DNA from: Micromonospora sp. CB01531
Lineage (GTDB): Bacteria; Actinomycetota; Actinomycetes; Mycobacteriales; Micromonosporaceae
Length of the DNA stretch: 64,000 nt
Reading direction: 5' to 3'
Assembly: GCF_001905095.1 (NCBI RefSeq)
Contig: NZ_LWLS01000058.1
Coordinates: 1-64,000, forward strand
The translations under genes and the position numbers were made by a program. Shown piece after piece: positions 43,302 to 52,661 of this stretch (its first letter is position 1; every line of letters starts with the position of its first letter). The notes below the pieces were generated by a model, which saw only the letters and a list, made by a program, of their open reading frames with translations, searched no databases and was not told the origin of the DNA.

Positions 43302-44204
43302 ATGACCGAGTTGTTCCCGCCGATCCCGCTGTCCGCCTGGGCGGACTCGAAGGAAACCGTCCACCGGTTCACGCAGATCGTCGGCAAGATCCGGCTGAAC
43401 CAGGCACCACCGCGCAACCACTGGTGGCACGTGCCGTTCCATCTCACCGGCCGCGGCATCACATCCCGGCCCATGGGCCGGGACATGATGTTCGCCATCG
43501 ACTTCGACTTCGTCGACCACCGGCTGATCATCAACACCCTGGCCGGCCAGACGGTCTCCATCCCGCTGCCCGGCCTGTCCGTCGCGGCATTCCACGATCG
43601 ACTGCTCACCGCGCTGTCGTACCTCGGCATCCACGTCCACATCGACGCCAAGCCCTACGACCTGACCGACAGCATCCCGTTCGCCGAGGACACCACGCAC
43701 GCCGCGTACGACCCATTCTGGGTCAACCGGTACTGGCAGGTCCTCAGCCAAGTCGGGCTGGTCCTGGAGGAGTACGCCGCCCGGTGCAACGCCAAGACCA
43801 GCCCGGTGCACCACTTCTGGCACACCTTCGACATCGCGGTCACCCGCTTCTCCGGCCGGCAGGCCCCGCAGCCGGACACCGTCGACCCGGTGACCCGCGA
43901 GGCGTACTCCCACGAGGTGATCAGCGCCGGCTTCTGGTTCGGCGACAAGAACATCCCCGAACCGGCCTTCTACTCCTACACAGCGCCTGAGCCCGACGGC
44001 CTCACCGAGGAACCGCTGCAACCCGCACGGGCCCGCTGGATCGAAAACCGGGGCGCACACCTCGCGCTGCTGACCTACGACGACGCCCGCGCCACCACCG
44101 ATCCGCGCGCGACGGTCCTCACCTTCCTGGAGAGCGCCTACCAGGCCGGCGCCCGCCACGCCGGCTGGGACACCAGCAAGCTGCGCACCCAGTACGCACC
44201 CTGA
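43302..44204 (+). CDS. DUF5996 family protein
   Basis: 300 residues from the ATG at 43302 behind GAGGAG. Conserved family blocks include FPPIPLSAWADSKETVHRF, NHWWHVPFHLT, VHHFWHTFDIAVTRFSG and EVISAGFWFGD. It is soluble and alpha/beta, rich in His and Trp, with no known function. It stands alone; the truncated HsdR gene converges on it. Confidence 0.85.
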   Translation: MTELFPPIPLSAWADSKETVHRFTQIVGKIRLNQAPPRNHWWHVPFHLTGRGITSRPMGRDMMFAIDFDFVDHRLIINTLAGQTVSIPLPGLSVAAFHDRLLTALSYLGIHVHIDAKPYDLTDSIPFAEDTTHAAYDPFWVNRYWQVLSQVGLVLEEYAARCNAKTSPVHHFWHTFDIAVTRFSGRQAPQPDTVDPVTREAYSHEVISAGFWFGDKNIPEPAFYSYTAPEPDGLTEEPLQPARARWIENRGAHLALLTYDDARATTDPRATVLTFLESAYQAGARHAGWDTSKLRTQYAP

Positions 44205-44255
44205 ACACCGGCACCAACGCGACCCGATGTCCGTCGTGCCGCCGGCCCGGCACGA

Positions 44256-45298
44256 TCATCCACCGGGTAACCAGGGCGGCGACCAGCAGCCCGGCGGATG
44301 GCGCTGTCGGCCCGACGTACATCTTCGACAACGCCCTTGGCGGCGCGGACCGCATTCGTAGTGAGGTTGTTCGATCTGTCGCTGCCGGCGGATCGGCCGT
44401 TGCAGCAGCATGCCCGCACCGACCTCCCGCACGACATCGGGGGCGAGGTTGAGAAGCACCTGGAGATCACCACGCTGGAGCTGCCCAGCATGCCGGCGCT
44501 GCTCAGCTTGTCGACGTTGTACAGCTCGGTGAACCGCCGCCCGTCACCCGGAGTGCGGTAGTTCTGGAACTCCGCCAGGGTCTGGTCGGCCAGATTGTTG
44601 CGATCGACCAGGAACAGCACCCGGGTGAACCCGCCGTGCTTGAGCAGCCGGTAGCACTCCGTCACGGCCGTGTAGGTCTTACCGGCGCCAGTGGCCATCT
44701 GCACCAGCGACCGGTCAAACCGCTGCTCCGCCAGCGACCGCTCGATACCCTCGACCGCCGTGATCTGCGCCGGCCGCAGCGCTGCAATGTCCAGCGGTGG
44801 CAGGTGACGGACCTTCGCCCGCCACGTCGGCCACTTCGGATCGGCCTCCGCACCACGGACGATCCTCGCGAGGGTGCCGGGCTGCGGGAACGCGAAGATC
44901 CGCCGCGCCCTCGGCTGCGGGTCGTAGCCGTTGGTGAAATGGGACTCCGAGCCGCTGGCCTCGAACACGAACGGCAGCCGTCCATCGCGGGTCAGCGCCT
45001 TCAGCCGCACCGCGGGCGGCAGGCCCTCGGCGTACATGGCCGACTGCCACTCAACGCCCGACAGCGGGGTTCCCTCCGGCTTGGCCTCGATCACCCCGAC
45101 GACCCGCTGGTCGACATACAGCAGGTAGTCCACCCGGCCGTGGCCCTTCGCCATGATCACCTCACGAACGGCCACGCCCGTGCCGGCGAAGAGGTTGGTC
45201 TCGGAGCGGTCTTGCACGACCCAGCCGGCATCTCGAAGCTGCCGGTCGATCAAGACCCGGGCGCGCTGCTCCGCCTGAAGTCGAAGATCGTCAGCCAT
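44256..45298 (-). pseudogene. Truncated type I restriction subunit HsdR
   Basis: From the ATG at 45298 the first 280 codons are a good HsdR N-terminus: nuclease core GRVDYLLYVDQRVVGVIEAKPEG, then RPAQITAVEGIERSL (Q-motif region) and Walker A ATGAGKTYTAV with VLFLVDRNNLADQT. After ELYNVDKLSSAGMLGSSSVVIS (near 44455) the helicase continues no further and the frame runs into unrelated sequence. Most helicase motifs and the C-terminus are missing and no hsdM or hsdS is nearby. The 3' border is approximate. Confidence 0.75.
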
Positions 45299-45406
45299 TG
45301 CCCTCACAGTCAGTCGAGGTTAGTCGATCACGCGCACTGTCCGCATCCTCCACGTGACCGAACGGGAGGGTCTATCCGCCCTTACCTTCTTGCGTAACGG
45401 GCGGGG

Positions 45407-46174
45407 TCATATCCGGCTCAGCTGACTGTTGGCTCTGCTGCGAATCAGTGGGTCGGTGCTGAGGGCAGCGTCGGCGAGTTGGTGGATGCGCGAGTACAGG
45501 ATGAGGCGGCGTGCGGAGGTTGGGTGCGGCCGGTGGGTGAGTGAGAGCAGGTCGGTGGGGTCGGGTAGTTGGAGGCGGACTGCGAGGCGGGCCAGGTCGG
45601 ATAGCGGGTCGCCGTAGGCGGCGAGTTCCCAGTCGAGCAGCAGTCCTCCAGGGGTGTGGAGGAGGTGTCCGACGTGTAGGTCGTGGTGAAGCAGTCTCGG
45701 CTCGATGTCCAGGTCGATGATGTCGAGCTCGCGGTGGATGGCGGCTGCGACGGGGGCGAGGTCCGGTGCTGCCGTGATGTAGGTGTGCAGCCGGTTGTGG
45801 AGGTAGGCGCGCCAGGTCGGGTGACGCTGTGTGCCGGCGAGGCGGCCGGCGTGTGGGCCGGGGATGCGGTGGATGGCGGCGAGGGGTTCGGCGATCTGGT
45901 TGAGGAACTGGTCGGCGGGCACGGGCGGGGCGTGGACCGCTGTTTGTGCGGTCCACGCTGGTGCTGCGTTCGGGTCGGCGGCCAGCAGTCGGGGTGCGGG
46001 TGCCTGGTGGGCGGCGAGGAGGGCGAGGGCGGCGGCTTCGTTCGCGGCGCGGGCGGCAGTTCCGTAGTGCTTGAGTACGTAGGGCGTTGGCCCGTTGACG
46101 TGCCAGACGCGGTTGGCCTGGCCGGTGGTGAGTTCGCGGGCGCCGTCGGGGACCCGCCCGTCGAGTTCCGCCAT
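45407..46174 (-). CDS. Aminoglycoside-phosphotransferase-like kinase
   Basis: 255 residues. The kinase-like fold is shown by YVLKHYG (ATP-lysine), the catalytic loop LLHHDLHVGHLL and LLLDWELAAYGDPLSDLA (metal-binding Asp). The conserved Asn after the catalytic Asp is His. The substrate is unknown; sugars, choline or nucleosides are possible. Its ATG lies eight bases after the NUDIX stop, at the end of the glycosyltransferase cassette. Confidence 0.82.
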   Translation of the reverse strand: MAELDGRVPDGARELTTGQANRVWHVNGPTPYVLKHYGTAARAANEAAALALLAAHQAPAPRLLAADPNAAPAWTAQTAVHAPPVPADQFLNQIAEPLAAIHRIPGPHAGRLAGTQRHPTWRAYLHNRLHTYITAAPDLAPVAAAIHRELDIIDLDIEPRLLHHDLHVGHLLHTPGGLLLDWELAAYGDPLSDLARLAVRLQLPDPTDLLSLTHRPHPTSARRLILYSRIHQLADAALSTDPLIRSRANSQLSRI

Positions 46175-46182
46175 GGTGTCTG

Positions 46183-46674
46183 TCAGGCGACGTCGCCGAG
46201 GTAGCCGGTGTGCGGGTCGTCGGCGGTGAGGGCGGCGAGGGCGGCGATCGGTTGCCGCAGGGCGTGGGGCAGCAGGTTGAGGCCGGGCACCTTCTCCAGT
46301 TCGACCCACTCCAGTCCGGTCTGCAGGTCGTCTTCAGCGTGGCCGCTGAGCTGCCCGGGTTTTCCCTCTGGGGTGCAGTGGAAGATCGCTTCGATGCGGT
46401 GGGTGTCGGCTTCGGTGTCGGCGTGTTCGTGGTTGGCGCCGATGTACTCGCGTAGCCAGAGCATGCGTACCACGTGCACGGTCAGGCCGGTCTCTTCGTG
46501 GACCTCGCGGCGTGCGGCGGCGTCGAGGGGTTCGCCGGGCTGCTGGCCGCCGCCGGGCAGGAAGTAACAGTCCATGCCTTCCCACGTGGCTCGTTGGAGC
46601 AGGACGCGTCCGTCGTGGATGACGACGGCTTTGGCGGATGTGCGGATGGTCGGGGGGTTTTGAGGCTCGGCCAC
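46183..46674 (-). CDS. NUDIX hydrolase
   Basis: 163 residues with an intact Nudix box, GGGQQPGEPLDAAARREVHEE, at about 41-61. It should cleave a nucleoside-diphosphate-linked compound. Placed between the GT2 and kinase genes it may act on a nucleotide sugar or clean up by-products (inference). Confidence 0.9.
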   Translation of the reverse strand: MAEPQNPPTIRTSAKAVVIHDGRVLLQRATWEGMDCYFLPGGGQQPGEPLDAAARREVHEETGLTVHVVRMLWLREYIGANHEHADTEADTHRIEAIFHCTPEGKPGQLSGHAEDDLQTGLEWVELEKVPGLNLLPHALRQPIAALAALTADDPHTGYLGDVA

Positions 46675-46716
46675 GAAGTGGTCTCCAACTCTTGCTCGGC
46701 ACGGCGGGCGGGGGCG

Positions 46717-48303
46717 TCAGCGTTCAGTCTTGCCGAAGCCGCGGTGGTGTCTGGTGAGCTTCTGGAAGATCATCGCCCAGGGACCGGCCATCCGGACGAA
46801 CGGCTGGAGCGGGCTGGCGGCGATCACGGCGGCCGGATGGCGGGGGGATGCCACCGGAGGCTGGCCGGTGGTGCACGGCGGGAGAACAGCGGCGTGCAGC
46901 GCGGGGGCGAGGGCGAGCAGCCGGGCGGTGAGCAGCGGACCGTGGAGCAGAATTGCGAGGACGGCGACGGCGGCCCAATGGGGCCCTGCCCACCAGGCGG
47001 AGGCGACCGCTGCGGCTGCCAAGGGTGCGCCGATCAGCCAGGCGGCTTCGTCTGCCCACTCGCGGGTGATCAGGAGGGCCTTGGCCGGGCGGGAAATCGT
47101 GGCGGGCAGGTGGGCGACCGCCTGGGCGTGGCGGTCGGGGCGGGCGGAGGAGGTGAAGGCGAGCGCGTGGAGATTGGCCAGCCCGGTCGGCTCGGTGTAG
47201 GGCTCGTCCAGGACCGCGACCGTGGTGGCGGTCAGGTCGGCGCCGAGCAGGGAGAGCCGGTGTCCGGTGCCGAGATCTTCCATCGGTTCGGGGAAGCCGC
47301 CAAGCGCGCGGATGACCGGGATTTGGACGGCCATGCCGCACCCCACGGCGTAGACCATGGGGCGTAGCCACGCGCGCAGCCACTGCGGTAGCGGGGAGCC
47401 CGACAGGTAGGCGTGGAGGCGGATGCGGGCGAGTTCGATGCCGAGGGAGCGTCGCAGCTGATACACCCATTCCCCGGTGAGTAGCAGACCGACCGGCCCG
47501 TTGGGGAAGGGTCGGCGGCCCAGCAGCGGCAGCCGCTGCTGCTGGATGAGGGCCGGGGTTCTGCCGGTTTGGGCGATGCGGGTGGCGGCTGCGGCGGCGA
47601 AGGCGTGGAGGGTGCGGGCGTCGGGGATCGCGTCTGCGTCGTAGACCACGGCGAACGTGGACTCGGCGTCACCGGTTTCGTGCCAGCCGAGCGGGCTGAG
47701 TACCTGATCGAGGTGGTCGAGGGCGAAGTTCAGCTGGCCGGCTTTGCGCCCGCCGATGTCGGGCTGGTGCAGGTGCACCAGGGGCAGCCGGCCGGATGGC
47801 GAGGTGGCGGCGAGGGCTGCGACAACCTCGGCGGTGGTGGGTTCGGCGTCGAACCGTTCGGTCAGGATCGTGAGGCGGTCGTCGGGCGGGGCGGCGTTAA
47901 CTTCTGCGGCGACGGTGCGGCATTGGGCGGCGGGGAAGATGCCCCGCAGGTGCCCGGCCCGCAGCGGGCGGTGGGCGGCCAGCGCCGGGAGCTGACTGCG
48001 GTGCCGGGTACGGGCGGTGGTCTCGCGTTCGGTGGTGATCACCACGACGGCGGCCCGTCCGTGCGGGTACTCCAGTGCCGTGAACGCGGCGATCGCTTCC
48101 GGGGCGACGCTCTGCTCACGCAGCATCGGCAGCAGGATCACCAGCCACGGCACCTCGCTGCGGTGTATGGGCACTGCGGCCAGCGGTGCCAGCAGCCACC
48201 GGGCGCTCATCTCGACCGCCACGGTCACCCACAGAGCGCGGGCGAGCAGGGCGGCCAGCAGCACAGGGGCAGCGATGTGCAGCCAGACCTCGGTCGCGCT
48301 CAC
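46717..48303 (-). CDS. Membrane glycosyltransferase, GT2-like
   Basis: 528 residues. An N-terminal membrane helix (7-30), a GT-A domain with the DxD-like AVVYDADAIPD near 220-230 and an acidic/GxGxR region (MEDLGTGHRL near 342) and C-terminal helices (about 420-480) place it with processive, membrane GT2 enzymes. The GTG overlaps the GT4 stop. No clear QxxRW motif: QRLPLLGRRPF and later LRAWLRP are the nearest, so polymerising activity is uncertain. Confidence 0.78.
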   Translation of the reverse strand: MSATEVWLHIAAPVLLAALLARALWVTVAVEMSARWLLAPLAAVPIHRSEVPWLVILLPMLREQSVAPEAIAAFTALEYPHGRAAVVVITTERETTARTRHRSQLPALAAHRPLRAGHLRGIFPAAQCRTVAAEVNAAPPDDRLTILTERFDAEPTTAEVVAALAATSPSGRLPLVHLHQPDIGGRKAGQLNFALDHLDQVLSPLGWHETGDAESTFAVVYDADAIPDARTLHAFAAAAATRIAQTGRTPALIQQQRLPLLGRRPFPNGPVGLLLTGEWVYQLRRSLGIELARIRLHAYLSGSPLPQWLRAWLRPMVYAVGCGMAVQIPVIRALGGFPEPMEDLGTGHRLSLLGADLTATTVAVLDEPYTEPTGLANLHALAFTSSARPDRHAQAVAHLPATISRPAKALLITREWADEAAWLIGAPLAAAAVASAWWAGPHWAAVAVLAILLHGPLLTARLLALAPALHAAVLPPCTTGQPPVASPRHPAAVIAASPLQPFVRMAGPWAMIFQKLTRHHRGFGKTER

Positions 48304-49316
48304 TGCTGCTCCAGCAGCCGGTAGATGGCCCGCGTCTGGTCGGCGATGGCGGGCCAGGCGAAGGTTTGCGCGCGTTCACGGGCGGCGGTGCGCTGGATGG
48401 TGTGGTCGGGGGTTCCGGTCTCGGTGAGCACCGTCTCGACCGCGTACATGGCGGCGGCGGCGTCACCGGGCGGGGTGAGAACGGCTGCGGGGCTACTGCC
48501 TGCGTAGTGCGGGATGCCGCCGACGTCGGTGGCGACGACGGGGGTGCCGCAGGCGAGCGCCTCCAGCAGTGCGTTGTTGGCAGTGGCGTCTTTCAGCGGC
48601 AGCAGCAGGACCGTGGCTTGGCGGTAGAGGGTGATCAGCGATGGCTCGCTAATGCCCTGCAAGACGCGAGTGGCCGGGTGCCACGGGCGGCGGTGGGCCT
48701 CTCGGGTGACGACGGTCAAGTTGATGCCGGCGCCGTGGCGGCGGTGCAGGCGTTCGTGCACCGTGTCGAGGACATTCCAGTCCCGCAACCACCAGCCGAC
48801 AGTCAGCACTAGCGGCCGGGAGGTGAGGAGTTGGTCGGCTGGGGTGAACGCGGCCGTGTCGATGCCGTGCGGCACCAGATGCACCCGCTCGGCGGGGACG
48901 AGGTTGGCGAAGAACTCCTGCTGGTGTGGGTCGAGAGTGATGATCTGGTCGGCGCGTGCGGCAACGTCGCGCCAGGCGGCGGGCGGCATGAGTGCCGCCA
49001 GGTGGGCTGCCGGGCGGTGGTAGGTGACGGCGGTGGGTCCCTGGCGGTGGCGGGAGAAGTAGAACTGTTCGTCCCCGTACAGGACGTGGGCGGGGCCGCG
49101 GGCGGCGAGAAGTGCGAGGTCTGTGGCGCAGTGCTCGATTGAGTAGAACGGCAGCGGGCACCGGCGTCGAAGCAGTCGATGGGCGCGTCGGGCGGCGTGT
49201 TGGGCGAGGCGCCTGGTGGGCGGGGTGATCCGGCGGACTTCGGGGAGGTGGTCCAGGAGACGGTCGTAGCCGCTGTGGGCGGTGTGCCAGGGTACGCGGA
49301 CGACTGAGGCGATCAC
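48300..49316 (-). CDS. Glycosyltransferase family 4
   Basis: 338 residues. The GT-B C-lobe shows HLVPHGIDTAAF, LVLTVGWWLRDWN, and the NALLEALACGTPVVATDVGGIP motif with nucleotide-sugar-binding Glu. The GTG at 49316 overlaps the P-loop gene stop (GTGA). The donor and acceptor are unknown. Confidence 0.85.
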   Translation of the reverse strand: MIASVVRVPWHTAHSGYDRLLDHLPEVRRITPPTRRLAQHAARRAHRLLRRRCPLPFYSIEHCATDLALLAARGPAHVLYGDEQFYFSRHRQGPTAVTYHRPAAHLAALMPPAAWRDVAARADQIITLDPHQQEFFANLVPAERVHLVPHGIDTAAFTPADQLLTSRPLVLTVGWWLRDWNVLDTVHERLHRRHGAGINLTVVTREAHRRPWHPATRVLQGISEPSLITLYRQATVLLLPLKDATANNALLEALACGTPVVATDVGGIPHYAGSSPAAVLTPPGDAAAAMYAVETVLTETGTPDHTIQRTAARERAQTFAWPAIADQTRAIYRLLEQQ

Positions 49317-49870
49317 GCTCCTGCCTCCTTCGGGGCGAGTAGGCCGTGGGCTCGTAGCTGAGGCGCGACGGCTGCCGGCTGGTCGAGGTGAAGGACGGAC
49401 ATGCCGCCGGCCGTGAGCGGATGGAGGCGTTGCGCCCAGCGGCGGCGGTGCTGGTGGTGGTGGGCCGGGCCCCACCACAGGATCGAGTCGCGGGAGGCGA
49501 GGTGCCGGAAGGTCTCCCGGTTTCCGGCGAACAGTTCCTGCCCGGTGGCGGCCCGCCGTATCGAGCGACGGATCAACCTCGGCAGGCAGGTTCGCAGCGG
49601 CAGGTCGAGCCAGATGGTGAGCTCGGCTCGCTCAAGCAGGATCTCGGCGACGTCTCCGCCGTAGTTGCCGTCCGCGATCCACGCTGTGGCGGCGAGCGCG
49701 TGTCGCACGGCGGCGTGGAAGTTGGAGGCTCCGACAGGAGTCCATTGGGGTCCCCAGAACAGGTCGTCGAGGTCGACGTGGCGCAGGCCAGTGTGGGCGG
49801 CAATAGCGGTGGCGAGGGTGGATTTGCCGGAGGCCACCGGCCCGACCAGCGCGATCCGCCGGGGCGTCAC
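49313..49870 (-). CDS. Small P-loop kinase (FlaR/adenylate-kinase-like)
   Basis: 185 residues. Walker A GPVASGKST at 10-18, HVDLDDLFW near 31-39, a lid-like basic stretch RLIRRSIRRAATGQE and WIADGNY resemble FlaR-type (topology modulation) kinases. The substrate is unknown. It overlaps both the HPr-kinase-like and GT4 genes. Confidence 0.82.
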   Translation of the reverse strand: MTPRRIALVGPVASGKSTLATAIAAHTGLRHVDLDDLFWGPQWTPVGASNFHAAVRHALAATAWIADGNYGGDVAEILLERAELTIWLDLPLRTCLPRLIRRSIRRAATGQELFAGNRETFRHLASRDSILWWGPAHHHQHRRRWAQRLHPLTAGGMSVLHLDQPAAVAPQLRAHGLLAPKEAGA

Positions 49871-50955
49871 GCGAGGCCCCAGGTCACGGCGTCGGCGATC
49901 CGCTCCAGCAGCCGTGCTGTGCGCACCCCGGCGGTCACAGTCATCACCGGCACCTTGGCGAGCAGGTCCTCCACGCAGCCAGCGGCTTGGCGTGCCAGCT
50001 CATCGGGGATGCGGGTGCGGTCGGCGAACCAGGGGTGGAGCCAGTCCTCGTCATGCGGAGTGCAGCAGACAGCGGCTAGCCCGGCGCGGGCCACGGCCGG
50101 GCCGCAGAAGGCCATGCTCAGCTCCCGGCCGTCGTCGCTGAGTTGAGGGAGAACAACGAGCCGGAGCGGGGCGCTGTCCCGCACACGGGCGGTGAAGGCG
50201 TGGGCGAAGTCGCGCGGAGACCACGCGGCCTTGCGGGCATGGCCGAAGTCGGCTGGCAGCTGCCGGGGCGGTGGCAGGCCGCGGCGCGGGCCGAGCGCGG
50301 ACAGAGTGCCGCCCGCGATCCGTACCGAGATTGGCACGCCGACCACGCGGGAGGCGCCCTCGGTGAGCACCGCGCGGTCGGAGGCGACCACGTCGGCCTG
50401 GCGGTGCGCAGCCAGCGCGGTCAGCACGGTGGTCTTGCCCGCCCCCGACGGACCGGCGATCAGCACTCCGCGGCCGTCGATCGCCGCGGCAGCGGCGTGG
50501 AAGGTGGTCCAGCCGCGATCTTCCGCGCAGCGTAGGACGATCTCTCGGATGACGCGCATGGCGTACCGCACGCCGTGCTCTGTCCCCGGATGCAACACGA
50601 CGTGCGGCCGGCGCGCGGCATCCCGTGCGTACAGGTGGTCCTGGGGTAGGTGCGAGTCGGGGTCGGGCCGCCACCAGGACACCTTGCCCATCCGGGAGAA
50701 TCGGTACGGCTCGCTGCGGAACGGGACCACCGTCAGCGACCGAACCGCACTCAGGCGGGTCATCTGCTCCCGGAAGAGATCCTCATCGTGGTGGACGCGG
50801 ATCGGCGTGACATGCCCGCACGGCGGGGCTAGGTCTGCCTCCGGGGCGAAATTCCGCAGGTGGATGCCCTGCATGGCCTGGAAGGCCTCGTCGGTGTGGA
50901 TGCGGAAGCGGTGCCCGGCGAAGGAAACCAGCCCACTGTCCGTGGTCTCGTTCAC
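49867..50955 (-). CDS. HPr-kinase-like ATPase
   Basis: 362 residues from the GTG overlapping the flavoprotein stop. Residues 1-145 form a poorly conserved N-terminal domain. At 168-176 the Walker A GPSGAGKTT begins an HPr-kinase-type core, with VVASDRAVL further on. Such proteins often sit in peptide- or glycan-modifying clusters. The Ser-kinase activity on HPr itself is unlikely in this setting. Confidence 0.75.
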   Translation of the reverse strand: MNETTDSGLVSFAGHRFRIHTDEAFQAMQGIHLRNFAPEADLAPPCGHVTPIRVHHDEDLFREQMTRLSAVRSLTVVPFRSEPYRFSRMGKVSWWRPDPDSHLPQDHLYARDAARRPHVVLHPGTEHGVRYAMRVIREIVLRCAEDRGWTTFHAAAAAIDGRGVLIAGPSGAGKTTVLTALAAHRQADVVASDRAVLTEGASRVVGVPISVRIAGGTLSALGPRRGLPPPRQLPADFGHARKAAWSPRDFAHAFTARVRDSAPLRLVVLPQLSDDGRELSMAFCGPAVARAGLAAVCCTPHDEDWLHPWFADRTRIPDELARQAAGCVEDLLAKVPVMTVTAGVRTARLLERIADAVTWGLA

Positions 50956-52436
50956 GAGCGGCTCCCGGCCGCCGTGACCATGGGCGTGTTGAGCAGCTCT
51001 TCCGCAGTGCCCGTCACCAGGCGGCGGGCGATGTCGATGCCCATCTTCACCGCGTGGTCCATGTTGCCGATCTCGTACCGCCAGGTGCCGAACCGGCCAC
51101 GCGGGTAGATCCCGCTCGCTTCCATCCACGGCACCACCTCGGCCAAGGCGGTATCGCGGTCGAGGGTGGGCACCGGGTAGGCGTAAGGGATTACCTCCAG
51201 GTGGGCGCTGGCCAACGGCGCGTGGGCGGGGACGAGGCCGTGGCGGCGCAGCGCCCGGTCGCAGGAATCGATCAACGTGGCCTGGTCGACCTGCGCACCG
51301 TCCGGCAGGGAGGTCTCCGTCATCCAGGAGCTGAAGGTGCGGGTGTCCGAGCCGGGGACGTTGGCGGGCGCGTACTTGCTGAAGTTGGTAGCCCGATAGA
51401 ACGGCACGTCCGGCTGCGGGAAGTACATCCACGACCGGACGTCGGTGGTGGGGACCTGGTAGCCGAGACCGACCATGGCCACGGTGGTGTGCCGCAGCCG
51501 CCCGGCCGCCGCCCGCACCCCAGCCGAAACGCCCATCGTCATCGCCGCCAACTGGTCCAGCGGCCCAGTGGCCACCAGATGGTCGTACGCGATGCGTTCA
51601 CCTCCGGCCAGAACCACCTCTCGGACGGCGGCGTCGACCGCGACCACACGGGCACGGGTACGCACACGAGGACCGAGACGAGTGGCCAGGCGGCGCGAGA
51701 TTTCCCCCGTGCCGCCGGAGATTGGGAAGGCGAAGGTGGCGTTCGGCCCCCACCGGCCGGCGCGCCTCGCGGTAGGGGCGGTGGGGGCGGTCAGAATCTG
51801 GTCGAAATCGACCGGCGCGACGCGCTCGGCCACCCAGGAGGAGGACATGAGCTCAGGCGCTGTGGCCCACACTTTCGCGTTGTACGGGCCGAAGAACCGC
51901 TCCACCAGCGCCGGCCCGTACGTCGCCTGCAACCAGGTGCCAAAGTCGGCAGCCCCAACTACGCCGCCCTGTCGTTGGGCGAGGACGAGCCCGTCCAGGC
52001 AAGCTGTCGCGTCCTCGGCGGGCAGGCAATGCACGTGCTGTTGGAAGGGATACGGAACCCACCGGTCACGGAAACGGATGAACGAGGAGCGGTCATGGCG
52101 CAGCAGTTCCCCGTCCCTGAACAGCTCGGACAACAGCCGGTCGAACTCGCCGAAATGGGAGAACACAACGTGCCCACCCAGGTCCCATGTGAAGCCGGCT
52201 GAATCAGTCACGGAAGAAGCGAGCCCACCCGCAGTGGCGGACGCCTCCAGAAGTAGCCAGTCCGAGTGATCCAGCCGCAGCAGCTCGTCCGCGCAGGCCA
52301 GGCCGCACAGCCCCGCCCCGACGATGAGGATCCGGCCCCCAGGCTCTCGTGCGCATGAAGCCTGCTGCGTGAGGTCTTCCGCCACGGCGGACTGGTTTCG
52401 CCTCAACCGGGCGGGGTGGGCGATGGTCAGCGGCAC
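50952..52436 (-). CDS. FAD-dependent UDP-galactopyranose-mutase-like oxidoreductase
   Basis: 494 residues; the GTG at 52436 has AAGGAG at good spacing, better than the GTG at 52442. The FAD-binding GAGLCGLACADELL near 42-55 is followed by GGLASSVTDSAGFTWDLGGHVVFSHF and a WVPYPFQQHVH segment as in UDP-galactopyranose mutase and related flavoproteins. The C-terminus has GRFGTWRYEIGNMDHAVKMG, the second FAD contact. It may make a sugar donor isomer for the two glycosyltransferases downstream (inference). Confidence 0.83.
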   Translation of the reverse strand: MPLTIAHPARLRRNQSAVAEDLTQQASCAREPGGRILIVGAGLCGLACADELLRLDHSDWLLLEASATAGGLASSVTDSAGFTWDLGGHVVFSHFGEFDRLLSELFRDGELLRHDRSSFIRFRDRWVPYPFQQHVHCLPAEDATACLDGLVLAQRQGGVVGAADFGTWLQATYGPALVERFFGPYNAKVWATAPELMSSSWVAERVAPVDFDQILTAPTAPTARRAGRWGPNATFAFPISGGTGEISRRLATRLGPRVRTRARVVAVDAAVREVVLAGGERIAYDHLVATGPLDQLAAMTMGVSAGVRAAAGRLRHTTVAMVGLGYQVPTTDVRSWMYFPQPDVPFYRATNFSKYAPANVPGSDTRTFSSWMTETSLPDGAQVDQATLIDSCDRALRRHGLVPAHAPLASAHLEVIPYAYPVPTLDRDTALAEVVPWMEASGIYPRGRFGTWRYEIGNMDHAVKMGIDIARRLVTGTAEELLNTPMVTAAGSRS

Positions 52437-52661
52437 GGCCACTCCTTCTCGTCGGATAAGGGACGGGACTCATGCGGAACCTGCTTGGGCACGTTGGCGC
52501 CGATGTCAGGGCCCGTTGGGCGGGTTGGACAGCGACCACGGTCAGCTGGCGCTTCTGAACGCGCCGAACGCTTCCCCGGAACCTGGTGGGCCACTGGTGG
52601 CCGGACCGGGTCTGCTCGCTGGTGCAGTCGCACGGCGGATCTATCGAGGATGGTCGAGTGA

